Below, in pieces: positions 45,915 through 55,315 of a stretch of DNA of 64,000 nucleotides. The notes under the pieces were generated by a model. The model was not told the DNA's origin. It worked only from the letters and a program-made list of their open reading frames with translations, and searched no databases. Numbering within the stretch: position 1 is the first letter of the stretch; each line of letters starts with the position of its first letter. The position numbers and the translations under genes were made by a program. The stretch is from assembly GCF_004361915.1 (NCBI RefSeq), contig NZ_SNWP01000011.1, forward strand, positions 496,001 to 560,000, given 5' to 3'. Origin of the DNA: Sediminibacterium goheungense (GTDB lineage: Bacteria; Bacteroidota; Bacteroidia; Chitinophagales; Chitinophagaceae).

Positions 45915-46478
45915 ATGCAGAATCCAAGATTAGCAGGAAGGTACGCGAAGAGTCTGGTTGATCTGGCTACAGAGAAAGGGAGCCTGGAGGCAGTGTATGC
46001 TGATATGAAATACCTGCAGGCTGTTTGTAAGAGCAGCAGAGATTTTGTAAACCTGCTCAAAAGCCCGGTTATTAAGGCCGATCAGAAAAATAGCATTATT
46101 ACAGCTGTTACCACTGGAAAAGTAAGCGAATTAACTGCTGCTTTCAATAACCTCCTTGTAAAGAAAGGTCGTGAAAGCGATCTGCCTGAAATAGCAGAAG
46201 CATTTATTGATCAGTACAATGTACTGAAAGGCATTCATAAAGTATTGCTCACAACGGCTGTTCCGGTAAGTGAAGAGTTGAAGAAATCGATTGAACAGAA
46301 AGTAAAAGCCGAGAAAAATTTTGCCAATATTGAACTGGAAACCAAAACAGATGAAAGCCTGATAGGTGGTTTTGTACTCGAGTTCAATAATAACCTGGTT
46401 GATGCAAGCATTTTGCGCGATCTGAAAGACATTAAAAAGCAGTTCCTGCAGAACCTATACGTTCAGCAGTTACGATAA
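45915..46478 (+). CDS. atpH: ATP synthase F1 subunit delta
   Basis: A 187-residue subunit that links the peripheral stalk to the F1 head. The N-terminal helical domain reads NPRLAGRYAKSLVDLATEKG and SRDFVNLLKSPVIKADQKNS. The C-terminal part has the conserved LETKTDESLIGGFVLEFNNN followed by LVDASILRDLKDIKKQF. Length matches the family. It lies between atpF and atpA, 35 bp before atpA. Confidence 0.93.
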   Translation: MQNPRLAGRYAKSLVDLATEKGSLEAVYADMKYLQAVCKSSRDFVNLLKSPVIKADQKNSIITAVTTGKVSELTAAFNNLLVKKGRESDLPEIAEAFIDQYNVLKGIHKVLLTTAVPVSEELKKSIEQKVKAEKNFANIELETKTDESLIGGFVLEFNNNLVDASILRDLKDIKKQFLQNLYVQQLR

Positions 46479-46513
46479 TAACAATCACAAATCATCATTA
46501 AACAGAATACATC

Positions 46514-48091
46514 ATGGTGGACATTAAACCCGATGAAATATCAGCGATACTGAGACAGCAGCTCAGCAACTTCAATGTATCGGCCGATCTGGAAGAAGTG
46601 GGAACCGTACTACAGGTAGGTGACGGTATTGCCCGCGTATATGGCCTCAACGGCGTGCGTAGTGGTGAACTGGTAGAATTTGAAAGCGGCGTAAAAGCCA
46701 TTGCCCTTAACCTTGAGGAAGACAATGTGGGTGTGGTATTGATGGGCGAGAGCGGCGATATTAAAGAAGGTGCCAAAGTAAAAAGAACCGGTAAAATTGC
46801 CTCTATCAAAGTAGGTGAAGGCGTTGTTGGCCGTGTTATTAATACCCTGGGTGACCCCATCGATGGTAAAGGTCCAATCACCGGCGACCTCTATGAAATG
46901 CCCCTGGAACGTAAAGCACCTGGTGTAATTTATCGTGAGCCGGTAAAAGAACCATTACAAACCGGTATCAAAGCCATTGATGCGATGATCCCCGTAGGCC
47001 GCGGTCAGCGTGAGCTGGTAATTGGTGACCGTCAGACTGGTAAAACAGCTATCTGTATCGATACCATCATCAACCAGAAAGAATTTTACGATGCAGGAAA
47101 ACCTGTATACTGTATATATGTTGCTATCGGACAAAAAGCCTCTACCGTTGCCGGTGTAATGAAGACTCTGGCTGACAATGGCGCTATGGCTTATACAACT
47201 ATCGTATCGGCTTCTGCATCTGATCCTGCTCCACAGCAGTTCTATGCACCATTTGCCGGTGCTGCGATCGGAGAATTTTTCCGTGATACCGGTCGTCCTG
47301 CACTGATCATCTATGATGATCTGTCAAAACAGGCCGTAGCTTACCGTGAGGTTTCCCTGTTGTTAAGAAGACCTCCCGGACGTGAAGCATATCCTGGTGA
47401 TGTATTCTACCTGCATAGCCGTTTGTTAGAGCGTGCAGCGAAAGTAATTGCGAATGATGATGTGGCTAAAAACATGAACGACCTGCCAGAATCTATCAAA
47501 CACCTCGTAAAAGGTGGTGGATCTCTCACTGCCTTACCGATTATTGAAACACAGGCGGGCGACGTATCTGCTTATATCCCTACCAACGTTATCTCGATTA
47601 CCGATGGTCAGATCTTCCTGGAAGGTAACCTGTTTAACGCTGGTATCCGTCCTGCGATCAACGTAGGTATTTCGGTAAGCCGTGTGGGTGGTAATGCGCA
47701 GATCAAATCCATGAAAAAAGTATCTGGTACCCTGAAACTTGACCAGGCACTGTATCGTGAAATGGAAGCCTTCTCTAAATTTGGTGGTGACCTCGATGCA
47801 GCTACCAAACTGGTATTGGATAAAGGTGCACGTAACGTAGAAATCCTGAAGCAGGCACAGTACACACCATTTAGCGTAGAAAAGCAGGTGGCAATCATCT
47901 ACCTCGGTACACAAGGTTTGTTACGTGAAGTGGCCGTGAAGAAGGTGAAAGAGTTTGAAGCACATTTTCTGATGGAAATGGAAAACAAACTCCCTGATGT
48001 ACTGGCTGAATTCAAAAAAGGTAACCTGCCAGAAGACGGTATCAACAAAATGGTTGAGCTGGCTAAAGGTCTGATGCCTCAATACAAATAA
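46514..48091 (+). CDS. atpA: ATP synthase F1 subunit alpha
   Basis: A 525-residue non-catalytic nucleotide-binding subunit of F1. The N-terminal barrel includes [20 protein letters not shown]. The P-loop is [15 protein letters not shown], followed by the conserved [40 protein letters not shown] and [20 protein letters not shown]. It is the last gene of the cluster here: a strong terminator follows at once, and atpG, usually next in Bacteroidota, is absent. Confidence 0.98.
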   Translation: MVDIKPDEISAILRQQLSNFNVSADLEEVGTVLQVGDGIARVYGLNGVRSGELVEFESGVKAIALNLEEDNVGVVLMGESGDIKEGAKVKRTGKIASIKVGEGVVGRVINTLGDPIDGKGPITGDLYEMPLERKAPGVIYREPVKEPLQTGIKAIDAMIPVGRGQRELVIGDRQTGKTAICIDTIINQKEFYDAGKPVYCIYVAIGQKASTVAGVMKTLADNGAMAYTTIVSASASDPAPQQFYAPFAGAAIGEFFRDTGRPALIIYDDLSKQAVAYREVSLLLRRPPGREAYPGDVFYLHSRLLERAAKVIANDDVAKNMNDLPESIKHLVKGGGSLTALPIIETQAGDVSAYIPTNVISITDGQIFLEGNLFNAGIRPAINVGISVSRVGGNAQIKSMKKVSGTLKLDQALYREMEAFSKFGGDLDAATKLVLDKGARNVEILKQAQYTPFSVEKQVAIIYLGTQGLLREVAVKKVKEFEAHFLMEMENKLPDVLAEFKKGNLPEDGINKMVELAKGLMPQYK

Positions 48092-48118
48092 GTCGTTTTT
48101 CTTCGGAAATATTACAAG

Positions 48119-48142
48119 GCCCCGGTTTACCGGGGCTTTCTT
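48119..48142 (+). terminator. Intrinsic terminator of the ATP synthase operon
   Basis: The perfect 7-bp GC-rich arms GCCCCGG (48119-48125) and CCGGGGC (48130-48136) enclose TTTA and are followed by TTTCTT. It lies 28 bp after the atpA stop. Confidence 0.9.
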
Positions 48143-48252
48143 GTACTATGGGCCTTCTCTTGAGGCTTGAGCCACAAGACTCAATATTAAATTATCAGGA
48201 TGAATACCGGCCGAATAAACCAAAATGCAGTATTTGTTGTAAGTTGATACAT

Positions 48253-48822
48253 ATGCACGAGATCCTGGAGCAACATATCCGTTCGAAACTGGGTAAGGAT
48301 ACCGAAGGACTGGAAGAAGTAATCAGTTATTTTAAACCCATACAATTAAAGCGAAATGATTACCTGTTGAGGGAAGGTGAATTATGCAGGCATTGCTATT
48401 TTATTGTTGATGGGGCGATTCAGGTATTTACAGTAGATGGAGCAGGTAATGAAACCACACGCGATTTTATTCTGGAAGAAAACTGGCTTATGGAAATCAG
48501 TAGCTTCCTTCAACAGGTTCCCTCTAAAGAATTTTTCAGGGCCATTGCAACCAGTCAGGTATTGGCAGTGAGCAGAGATCATTTTATGGAGCTATCAGCA
48601 CGTTTCCCGCAATTCGAAAAAATGTACCGTCAGATACTGGAATTATCATACTCCCATTCGGTATACCGTATTAACACATTTGTGTCGATGGATGCATTGG
48701 AAAGATTACGATGGATGATGGATAACCAGCCCAAACTCTTTACAAGGCTATCAAGTAAAATGATTGCATCTTATCTGGGTATATCCCCCGAAACCTATAC
48801 CCGTTTGAAAGGCAAATTATAA
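48253..48822 (+). CDS. Crp/Fnr family transcriptional regulator
   Basis: A 189-residue regulator starting at ATG 48253 (MHEILEQHIRSKLGKDTEGL), the usual length in Bacteroidetes; a start at 48148 would run through repeat sequence. The cyclic-nucleotide-binding-like domain is YLLREGELCRHCYFIVDGAI with the long helix following. The C-terminal helix-turn-helix reads SKMIASYLGISPETYTRLKG, where the recognition helix has E-x-x-T-R, like the E-x-x-S-R of FNR rather than the R-E-x-x-x-R of CRP. No Cys cluster for an Fe-S centre is seen. An FNR-type palindrome lies 4 bp after its stop codon. Confidence 0.92.
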   Translation: MHEILEQHIRSKLGKDTEGLEEVISYFKPIQLKRNDYLLREGELCRHCYFIVDGAIQVFTVDGAGNETTRDFILEENWLMEISSFLQQVPSKEFFRAIATSQVLAVSRDHFMELSARFPQFEKMYRQILELSYSHSVYRINTFVSMDALERLRWMMDNQPKLFTRLSSKMIASYLGISPETYTRLKGKL

Positions 48823-48826
48823 AGTC

Positions 48827-48840
48827 TTGACATTTGTCAA
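48827..48840. promoter_or_regulatory. FNR-type palindromic operator
   Basis: TTGAC ATTT GTCAA is a perfect FNR/FixK-like box (TTGAT-N4-ATCAA relatives). It is centred 36.5 nt upstream of a CATTTTTG box (48863-48870, one mismatch from TAnnTTTG), and lies in front of the YCII gene. If the start is ~7 nt after that box, the palindrome centre falls near -43. Confidence 0.55.
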
Positions 48841-48906
48841 GAGTGGCCTGCCGCCGCTCTTTCATTTTTGTAGTGTTAAATCATTTAGTAAATAAAACAC
48901 TACCAC

Positions 48907-49254
48907 ATGAAAGAGTATCTCTTATTATTCTACAACCAAACAGGCAAAGCAGCCTACATCACTACACCTGCAGATATGCTGGAAGACATGCCCCGATGGC
49001 AGCAATGGATCGGTAATATAGCCATGCAGGGAAAACTGGTATCGAGCCAGCCTATTGAGTACGATGGTACCCTTGTTACCCAAAAAGGAATTACGGCAGG
49101 TCCCTTTGTTCAGAATGAAATAGTACTTACCGGCTACCTGCTTTGTAAAGCTGAGGATATAGAGGAAGTAAAAGAATGGAGCCGGTCATGCCCCATTTTA
49201 AAATATGAACACGGCTCAGTAGAAATACGCCCGGTAATGCCATTTGAAGTATAA
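48907..49254 (+). CDS. YCII-related (YciI/DGPF) domain protein
   Basis: A 115-residue protein matching the YCII-related family (PF03795): KEYLLLFYNQTGKAAYITTP at the start, MPRWQQWIGNIAMQGKLVSS, TAGPFVQNEIVLTGYLLCKA and CPILKYEHGSVEIRPVMPFE. The dimeric alpha-beta fold is usually a small-molecule binding or reaction module, and its substrate is unknown. It follows a Crp/Fnr regulator and an FNR-type box and is 16 bp ahead of a DoxX-like gene, so the two are probably co-regulated. Confidence 0.8.
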   Translation: MKEYLLLFYNQTGKAAYITTPADMLEDMPRWQQWIGNIAMQGKLVSSQPIEYDGTLVTQKGITAGPFVQNEIVLTGYLLCKAEDIEEVKEWSRSCPILKYEHGSVEIRPVMPFEV

Positions 49255-49270
49255 ACCAAAAACCATTGAT

Positions 49271-49639
49271 ATGAATACAATTATGGGATGGGGGAGATGG
49301 TTGTTTATACTGTCATTCCTCTTGTACACAGGCTTACATTTCGGATTACCAGAGGCTGGTGCCGAGATGATTCCTTCATTTTTTCCGGCCAGGTTGTTCC
49401 TGAATTATGCAACCGGTGTGCTGGTTACGGCTTTCATCATCAGTTGTCTGATCGGCAAGTACGATCAACTGGCTTCATTACTGATGGCGCTGTATGTTTT
49501 GCTGATGATTTTCCTGATTCATATACCAAGGGCATCCTCCAGTGTAAATGATATGCTGAATATTTTCAGGAATATCATGGTGATTGGGGCGCTTTTAATG
49601 TATGCCAAGGGATTTTCAAAGGATCGTTTTTTGCAATAA
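49271..49639 (+). CDS. DoxX-like small membrane protein
   Basis: A 122-residue protein starting at ATG 49271 with four predicted helices (WLFILSFLLYTGLHFGLP, LFLNYATGVLVTAFIISCLI, LLMALYVLLMIFLIHIP, IVIGALLMYAKGF with positively charged ends). The order and the motif LHFGLPEAGAEMIPSFFPAR resemble small DoxX-family proteins that may take part in quinone or thiol chemistry. The functional link is weak. It is downstream of the YCII gene and is followed by a terminator hairpin. Confidence 0.75.
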   Translation: MNTIMGWGRWLFILSFLLYTGLHFGLPEAGAEMIPSFFPARLFLNYATGVLVTAFIISCLIGKYDQLASLLMALYVLLMIFLIHIPRASSSVNDMLNIFRNIMVIGALLMYAKGFSKDRFLQ

Positions 49640-49662
49640 AACTTGAATTATATACTTTTTAT

Positions 49663-49699
49663 GGAGGGGTTTCTTATGGGAAACCCCTCCATTTATTTG
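49663..49699 (+). terminator. Terminator after the YCII/DoxX-like pair
   Basis: The arms GGAGGGGTTT (49663-49672) and AAACCCCTCC (49681-49690) form a perfect 10-bp stem, followed by ATTTATTTG. It ends the small operon. Confidence 0.75.
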
Positions 49700-49805
49700 T
49701 AAATCAATTATTTATGCCCTTCCTTCATTTTCATAAAAAAGTTTTATTTATAATTTGGTTTATAAAATAAACTATTCTATGTTTGCTCTATCAAAACAAC
49801 GAGCA

Positions 49806-52013
49806 ATGAAAAAATGGATGGTGGCCTTACTGAGCATAGTTCCTTTTCTCGTACAGGCACAGGTAAAACTCACGGGTTCTGTAAAAGACCAAAAAGGGCG
49901 TATTCTGGCAGGAGCCAATATCGTAGTTAAAGGTTCTTATGACGGTGGCGTATCTGATTCAACAGGTCATTTCTCCTTTAAAACCTATGAAAAAGGAAAA
50001 CAGGTTGTGGTGGCTACCAACATGGGTAATAAAACCATGGAGCAGGAAATCATCATTGATACGACACCTGTTATTAATATAGATTTTGTACTGAAAGAAG
50101 AAATCAGTGAACTGAAAGCTGTAACTGTAACAGCCGGAAGTTTCGAAGCAGGCGACAAGAAAAAAGCTGCAACCGTTTTAAGTTCATTGGATGTATATAC
50201 AACAGGTGGAGCCAATGCCGATATTTCTGCAGTAGTAAAAACATTGCCTGGTGCACAGCAGGTAGGTGAGCAGGAAGGTTTATTTGTACGCGGTGGGGCT
50301 GGTTATGAAGCTAAACAGTTTATTGATGGTACCCTGGTAAACAATCCTTTTCTGGCCAGTGTGCCCGATATCGCATCACGTGGTCGTTTTGCGCCGGCTT
50401 TGTTTAAAGGAACCATTTTCAGCACAGGTGGTTACTCTGCTTTATATGGTCAGGCACTTTCTTCTGCTTTGATCATGGAGAGTATTGATATTCCGGAACG
50501 CTCTGAGGTAAGTGCATCTATTTCTGCACTTTTTTGGGGGGCAGGCTTGCAAAAAGTAGCTAAAAATAAAAAATCATCATGGGGTGGTAATTATGGTTAT
50601 ACCAATCTAGCCGCCTATTTCGGCATCGTAAAACAAAAGCCTGAATACTTTCGCATGCCCCAGTTTCACACAGCTGATCTCAATTTCAGAGCCAAAACCA
50701 AAACGGGCGGTATGATAAAATACTACAGCACATTTGGGGCCAGCGACCTGGGCTTACGCAGATCCAATATCGATGACCCTGCATTAAAAAATGCTTTCGG
50801 TTTGCATAATACCAACTGGTACCATAACCTTAGTTGGAGAGATAATTTGGGTAATGGCTGGAAAATGAACCTGGGATTGGGTTATAGCATTGATGTAAAC
50901 AAGATCGATCAGCAAATTCAAAACCAGCAGAACCAGAAAATAACAACGGGTCAGCCATGGATCGATAACAATAATTTTAACCTGAATACCCGTTCCGACT
51001 TATCGCAGTTCAAAGCCGTGTTCGATAAAAGATTAAGTGGTATCAGTGTAATTCGTTTTGGTGGTGAGTACATGTATTTCTATAACAGAAGTACCTACAA
51101 TAACTTCAAAGCCTTATTACCCGATCATTTCAAAGCATTGTTTTCTGAAGCAGATCTCTATATTACGAATGACCTCGCAGCAAAAGTAGGTGCGCGCTTC
51201 GAACATTCTTCATTGATCAATAAAGCCAATATCGCACCACGTTTATCACTGGCTTATAAAACAGGAAAAGGCGCACAGATGAGTATTGCTTATGGTGAGT
51301 TTTACCAAAAACCAGAGAATACCTATCTCTATAATACTACCAATTTCGGGTATTCAAAAGCTACCCATTATATCGCTAACTATATCAAGAATACAACCCT
51401 GCAAACATTCCGTATTGAAGCATTCTATAAAAAATATGACGGACTGGTAAAAACCTATCCTGTACTGAACAATGCAGGTGCTGGTGATGCAAAAGGTATT
51501 GAGTTATTCTGGAGGGACAAAAAAACATTCAGTGGTCTTGATTATTGGATAAGTTACTCTTACCTCGACACAAAACGTGATTTCCTGAATTATCCAAAAG
51601 AACTGCAGCCCACATTTGCTGCCAATCATACAGCCTCTTTTGTGATGAAACGTTTTATCAGTAAAATCAATACCGGCTTTAATTTCACATATTCATATGC
51701 TACTGGTCGCCCTTACTATAACCTGCAACAAAGTGGTGCGCAATATGTGATAGCAGATCAGGGTAAAACCATCGATTATCATAATCTTGGATTCAGTTTT
51801 AATTACCTCACATCTTTAGGGAAAGCTTATGCTGTAATAGTGGGATCCGTAACCAATGTATTAAACAGTAAGCAGGTATTCGGTTATAACTATTCGTATA
51901 ACGGCGCCAGAAAAGAAGCCATTACGCCACCAGCTCCTCAGTTCTTTTTTCTAGGTGTATTCCTGAGCTGGGGTGTAGATAGAAGACAGGATGCAATCAA
52001 TAATAACTTATAA
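49806..52013 (+). CDS. TonB-dependent receptor with carboxypeptidase-like domain
   Basis: A 735-residue receptor. ATG 49806 (MKKWMVALLSIVPFLVQAQ) gives a clean signal peptide; ATG 49779 is a close alternative. An N-terminal carboxypeptidase-regulatory-like domain (LTGSVKDQKGRILAGANIVV) is followed by a plug with LPGAQQVGEQEGLFVRGGAG and FSTGGYSALYGQALSSALIM, then a barrel with SYLDTKRDFLNYPKELQPTF. The substrate is not predictable. The following genes run on the same strand at short spacing, so this receptor may belong to the same operon, though a 40-bp gap and repeats separate them. Confidence 0.88.
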   Translation: MKKWMVALLSIVPFLVQAQVKLTGSVKDQKGRILAGANIVVKGSYDGGVSDSTGHFSFKTYEKGKQVVVATNMGNKTMEQEIIIDTTPVINIDFVLKEEISELKAVTVTAGSFEAGDKKKAATVLSSLDVYTTGGANADISAVVKTLPGAQQVGEQEGLFVRGGAGYEAKQFIDGTLVNNPFLASVPDIASRGRFAPALFKGTIFSTGGYSALYGQALSSALIMESIDIPERSEVSASISALFWGAGLQKVAKNKKSSWGGNYGYTNLAAYFGIVKQKPEYFRMPQFHTADLNFRAKTKTGGMIKYYSTFGASDLGLRRSNIDDPALKNAFGLHNTNWYHNLSWRDNLGNGWKMNLGLGYSIDVNKIDQQIQNQQNQKITTGQPWIDNNNFNLNTRSDLSQFKAVFDKRLSGISVIRFGGEYMYFYNRSTYNNFKALLPDHFKALFSEADLYITNDLAAKVGARFEHSSLINKANIAPRLSLAYKTGKGAQMSIAYGEFYQKPENTYLYNTTNFGYSKATHYIANYIKNTTLQTFRIEAFYKKYDGLVKTYPVLNNAGAGDAKGIELFWRDKKTFSGLDYWISYSYLDTKRDFLNYPKELQPTFAANHTASFVMKRFISKINTGFNFTYSYATGRPYYNLQQSGAQYVIADQGKTIDYHNLGFSFNYLTSLGKAYAVIVGSVTNVLNSKQVFGYNYSYNGARKEAITPPAPQFFFLGVFLSWGVDRRQDAINNNL

Positions 52014-52052
52014 TTCAAAAAGTCATAAAATCAAACTTCAAAAAACTACTGT

Positions 52053-52331
52053 ATGAACAACGAACAACGCGATGAGCAACTCTGGCAGATTGCTAAAGCA
52101 AGGGCCAGTTTTAAATGGGGACTGCTTAGCTATTTTGTAGTGAATGCCTTTCTGGTATTGATCTGGTTTTTTTCTCCTTCAGAGAACGGGCGGCATCATT
52201 ATTTCTGGCCCATCTGGCCAATACTGGGTTGGGGTGTAGGATTGGCTTTTCATTATTTCAGCGCATATCACGGCAATAAGTTTTTAACAGCCGCCGATGA
52301 ATACGAAAAATTAAAGAACAAAAAAGGATAA
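52053..52331 (+). CDS. 2TM domain-containing protein
   Basis: A 92-residue protein matching the 2TM domain (PF13239): an amphipathic start (DEQLWQIAKARASFKWGLLS), helix 1 (LLSYFVVNAFLVLIWFFS), a loop with FWPIWPILGWGVGLAFHYF spanning helix 2 and a short charged tail. The family often occurs near signalling genes in Bacteroidetes, but its role is unknown. It lies between the TonB receptor and a secreted repeat protein, with TCAAAAAATCAAA-type repeats in the flanking gaps. Confidence 0.85.
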   Translation: MNNEQRDEQLWQIAKARASFKWGLLSYFVVNAFLVLIWFFSPSENGRHHYFWPIWPILGWGVGLAFHYFSAYHGNKFLTAADEYEKLKNKKG

Positions 52332-52385
52332 AATACCCGCTATAAAATCAAGAAATCAAACATCAAAAAATCAAAACTCTTTATT

Positions 52386-53012
52386 ATGAAACAAATTATT
52401 GTAATCCTTACCATGTTATTTGCCGGACAGTTAATGGCACAAACAAAATATGAATCTGGTATGCAAAAAGGACTGGAGCAATTTGCTGCTGCGAAATCAG
52501 CAGAAGATATGGCTGCAGCTTCAGCTTTTTTTGAAAGAATTGCCGATGCAGAAAAAGATAAGTGGTTGCCTTATTACTATGCTGCATATACCAATCACTT
52601 AACCGGCTGGATGAACCCCAAAGCAGACAAAGACAAAGTAGCCGAAAAGAGCAAGGATCTCCTGGGTAAGGCAGAGGCACTGGAAAAAAATGCTGATACT
52701 TATTGTATGCGTCAGATGATTGCAATTCAACAGTTAACGGTTGATGGTATGTCACGTTACCAAACCTATGGTGCTATCGCAGCACAGGCTATTGAAGATG
52801 CCAAGAAGGCGGATGCCAATAACCCCAGAATTTATCTGGTAGAAGCCCAATACATGATCAATGTACCCGCTGCTTTTGGCGGTGGTAAAGCGGTAGCTAA
52901 GAAACTGGTAGAAAAATCTTTGGAGTTGTATGGTACTTATAAGCCGGCTTCTCCTTTTCATCCTCAATGGGGTAAGGATCAGGCTACGCAATTGTTAGCT
53001 GCCTGTCAGTAA
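52386..53012 (+). CDS. Secreted TPR-like protein of unknown function
   Basis: A 208-residue protein with a signal peptide (MKQIIVILTMLFAGQLMAQ). The mature part is helical with repeat-like stretches (YESGMQKGLEQFAAAKSAED, WLPYYYAAYTNHLTGWMNPK, PRIYLVEAQYMINVPAAFGG) suggesting tetratricopeptide-like packing, though no canonical TPR is certain. AFGGGKAVAKKLVEKSLELY is a loop-helix motif seen in TPR-type Bacteroidetes proteins. It is probably periplasmic and in the same transcription unit as its neighbours. Confidence 0.7.
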   Translation: MKQIIVILTMLFAGQLMAQTKYESGMQKGLEQFAAAKSAEDMAAASAFFERIADAEKDKWLPYYYAAYTNHLTGWMNPKADKDKVAEKSKDLLGKAEALEKNADTYCMRQMIAIQQLTVDGMSRYQTYGAIAAQAIEDAKKADANNPRIYLVEAQYMINVPAAFGGGKAVAKKLVEKSLELYGTYKPASPFHPQWGKDQATQLLAACQ

Positions 53013-53060
53013 CTAAATCTCAGAATCAACAGAACTACGCAACAGTTCCAATAACTTTAA

Positions 53061-53726
53061 ATGATGAATCAGCTGTTTACTATCTTGTTGGTATTTCATA
53101 TAGCTGGTGGTGGTGCAGGTTTAATAACCGGCACCATTGCTGCATCTGCAAAAAAAGGCGGAGCCTTGCATCGTAAAGCAGGTGTCATTTTCTTTTGGGG
53201 AATGTTACTGGCATCGCTTAGTGCATTGTTGATGAGCTGGTTGCCGGATCATGAAAATCTTTTCCTTTTCGCAGTGGGTGGATTTACATTGTATATGATA
53301 CTTTCTGGTTACCGTATTGTATTGCTGAAGCGGTATTTTAAAAATGCTGCAGGCAGATTTCCGGTTACGGATTATCTGATCACCATTTTTGGAGGTTCAT
53401 TTGCTGCCTTTCTGGTTGTACAATCTATAAAAGGATTATCCGGTGGAAATACTTTTAGTATTGTACCGGGTGTATTCGGAATTATTTGTGCGAGTTATGT
53501 GCTGCATGATATTAAACTTTTTCTGGGTCGAACATCCATAAAAGTATCCTGGATGTACAATCATATTGTTCGTATGATGGGTGCTATGATTGCTTCTTAT
53601 ACCGCATTCCTGGTAGTAAATGTGCAGATAGATATGCAGTGGATATTGTGGTTGTTGCCAACCGTTATAGGTAGTATTTTAATTGCGTTCTTTATAAGAA
53701 AATATGTTGTATCCGTTAAAAACTAA
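53061..53726 (+). CDS. DUF2306-like membrane protein
   Basis: A 221-residue membrane protein with about six helices. The start IAGGGAGLITGTIAASAKKG, a basic loop and HRKAGVIFFWGMLLASLSAL, then YMILSGYRIVLLKRYFKNAA, resemble DUF2306 proteins. Function unknown. ATG 53064 is an equally possible start. It lies 6 bp upstream of the first of two related membrane proteins, with a short spacing that suggests an operon. Confidence 0.65.
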   Translation: MMNQLFTILLVFHIAGGGAGLITGTIAASAKKGGALHRKAGVIFFWGMLLASLSALLMSWLPDHENLFLFAVGGFTLYMILSGYRIVLLKRYFKNAAGRFPVTDYLITIFGGSFAAFLVVQSIKGLSGGNTFSIVPGVFGIICASYVLHDIKLFLGRTSIKVSWMYNHIVRMMGAMIASYTAFLVVNVQIDMQWILWLLPTVIGSILIAFFIRKYVVSVKN

Positions 53727-53731
53727 CTACT

Positions 53732-54340
53732 ATGTCTGAGCAAATACAGGAAAATAGTCAGGAAAAAGAATTTTCTCCGGAAGAAAGTCTGCAGCTGATC
53801 AGATCCATGATCTCCAAAACAAAAGATGCTGTTGCGGTGGATAGCTTTTATTTTCTATTCTGGGGTTGGCTGGTATTTGCCTGTTGTGCCGTAGAATATG
53901 TGTTAATGGTTTACTTCAAATACCCTGATCATAGTTTTGTTTGGTGGTCGATGCCTGTTGGTGGTATTATTTCGGGTACCTATAGTGCCAGACAGGCCCG
54001 TATTAAAAGAAGCATGACTTACATTGAAGAGGCACTTAGTTATCTCTGGATTGCTATTGGATTATCTTTTTTTGTATTGGTATTTGTGAATATTGTTTCT
54101 GAAGCCTGGAAAACAGCTTTTACCTATTATATACTAATGTATGCTATCGGAACATTTGTGAGTGGGAAGCTAATCAGGTTTAAGCCCCTGGTAATCGGTG
54201 GAATCCTGAATTTTATCCTTGCTGCAGTATCTATTAAGTTTAATTTTGCCAACCAGTTATTAATCGGAGCATTGGCAATACTGATCAGCTATATTATTCC
54301 TGGTCATTTATTACGAATAAGATATAATACCAAAAAATAG
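53732..54340 (+). CDS. Membrane protein A of a paralogous pair
   Basis: A 202-residue protein. The N-terminal cytoplasmic stretch (SPEESLQLIRSMISKTKDAV) matches its neighbour's (TEQESLDLITNMIQKAKSSY), sharing ESLxLIxxMIxKxK. About five membrane helices follow (FLFWGWLVFACCAVEYVLMV, IGLSFFVLVFVNIVSEAW, LLIGALAILISYIIPGHLL). I do not recognise the family. It starts 6 bp after the previous gene and 7 bp before its paralogue, and the last gene of the set is a winged-helix regulator. Confidence 0.75.
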   Translation: MSEQIQENSQEKEFSPEESLQLIRSMISKTKDAVAVDSFYFLFWGWLVFACCAVEYVLMVYFKYPDHSFVWWSMPVGGIISGTYSARQARIKRSMTYIEEALSYLWIAIGLSFFVLVFVNIVSEAWKTAFTYYILMYAIGTFVSGKLIRFKPLVIGGILNFILAAVSIKFNFANQLLIGALAILISYIIPGHLLRIRYNTKK

Positions 54341-54346
54341 TATATC

Positions 54347-55033
54347 ATGTCAGATGAAAAAAAGATGACAGAGCAGGAAAGCCTCGACCTCATCACCAAT
54401 ATGATACAGAAAGCCAAAAGCAGCTACCATGATACGGGTATAGGCTCATTGCTTTGGGGAACGGTGGTATCCATTGCTTCTTTTGTATCTTATTTCGAAC
54501 GTACCTATGATTTCAGTATTGGATTTGATATATGGTTGATTGTACTGGCAGCAATTATTCCACAGATTATTTTTTCGATCCGGGAAAAGAAAGCCAATCA
54601 GGTAAAAAAATATGAAGACGATGCATTGAATAGTGTATGGCTCGTATTCGGACTTTCTATTTTTGCCTTGAATTTTTACCAGATTGTTGTTCCGGGTGTA
54701 ACCTCGAAATTTATACAGGAAGACGGCTGGCAAATGACCAAACATTATCTGGATGGCAGTAAACCCGACGAAGTACTGATTCCGTTTCCGCCCAGTTTTT
54801 ATTCCTTACTGATACTCCTCTATGCTTTTCCAACCCTTGTTACAGGTGTGGTGAAGAAATTTAAACCCATGCTTTTCGGAGCAGTGATTACATATGGTCT
54901 TTTTATAGGCTCTTGCTTTACCCGTTCAGAATACGACTGGTTATTGGGGGGCGTGGCAGCGATTATTTGCTGGTTTATTCCCGGCATTATTTTACGAAGA
55001 AAGTACCTGGCGCAACAGAAAAAGCATGTTTAA
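54347..55033 (+). CDS. Membrane protein B of a paralogous pair
   Basis: A 228-residue relative of the preceding protein, with the same ESLxLIxxMIxKxK opening, five to six membrane helices (FDIWLIVLAAIIPQIIFS, VWLVFGLSIFALNFYQIV, LGGVAAIICWFIPGIILR) and a basic end. Relative to protein A it has a ~30-residue insertion including GWQMTKHYLDGSKPDEVLIP. Its last 8 bases overlap the start of the winged-helix regulator gene, implying translational coupling. A sensor or partner role for the pair is inferred from context only. Confidence 0.78.
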   Translation: MSDEKKMTEQESLDLITNMIQKAKSSYHDTGIGSLLWGTVVSIASFVSYFERTYDFSIGFDIWLIVLAAIIPQIIFSIREKKANQVKKYEDDALNSVWLVFGLSIFALNFYQIVVPGVTSKFIQEDGWQMTKHYLDGSKPDEVLIPFPPSFYSLLILLYAFPTLVTGVVKKFKPMLFGAVITYGLFIGSCFTRSEYDWLLGGVAAIICWFIPGIILRRKYLAQQKKHV

Positions 55034-55313
55034 AGAACTGGATCCCATATTACACTCACAATTGCGACTGGCCGTCGTAAGCCTGCTTATTGGCGTAAAG
55101 GAAGCGGAATTTACTTTTATACGCGAAAAAACCAATGCGACTGCGGGTAACCTGAGCGTGCAGGTTCAGAAACTGAAAGATGCCGGCTATATTGAAGTAA
55201 CCAAACAGTTTAAAGACAACTATCCCCAAACCACCTGCAAAATTACCCCAAAGGGTATAGAAGCTTTTGAAGCCTATGTACAGGCATTACAGCAATACCT
55301 TAAAGTAGGGTAG
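55026..55313 (+). CDS. Winged-helix transcriptional regulator (HTH_34 type)
   Basis: A 95-residue DNA-binding protein. HSQLRLAVVSLLIGVKEAEF, TFIREKTNATAGNLSVQVQK and LKDAGYIEVTKQFKDNYPQT make a MarR/ArsR-like winged helix with ITPKGIEAFEAYVQALQQYL forming the dimer helix. It matches the HTH_34 family (PF13601), whose members are common in Bacteroidetes. Its start codon lies inside the previous membrane-protein gene. A perfect 32-bp palindrome begins 2 bp after its stop codon, upstream of an ABC transporter. Confidence 0.88.
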   Translation: MFKELDPILHSQLRLAVVSLLIGVKEAEFTFIREKTNATAGNLSVQVQKLKDAGYIEVTKQFKDNYPQTTCKITPKGIEAFEAYVQALQQYLKVG

Positions 55314-55315
55314 GC

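Noticed and set aside
48148..48252. Longer N-terminus for the Crp/Fnr regulator
   Set aside because: The extension runs through terminator-proximal repeat words. The start at 48253 gives the normal length of about 190 residues.
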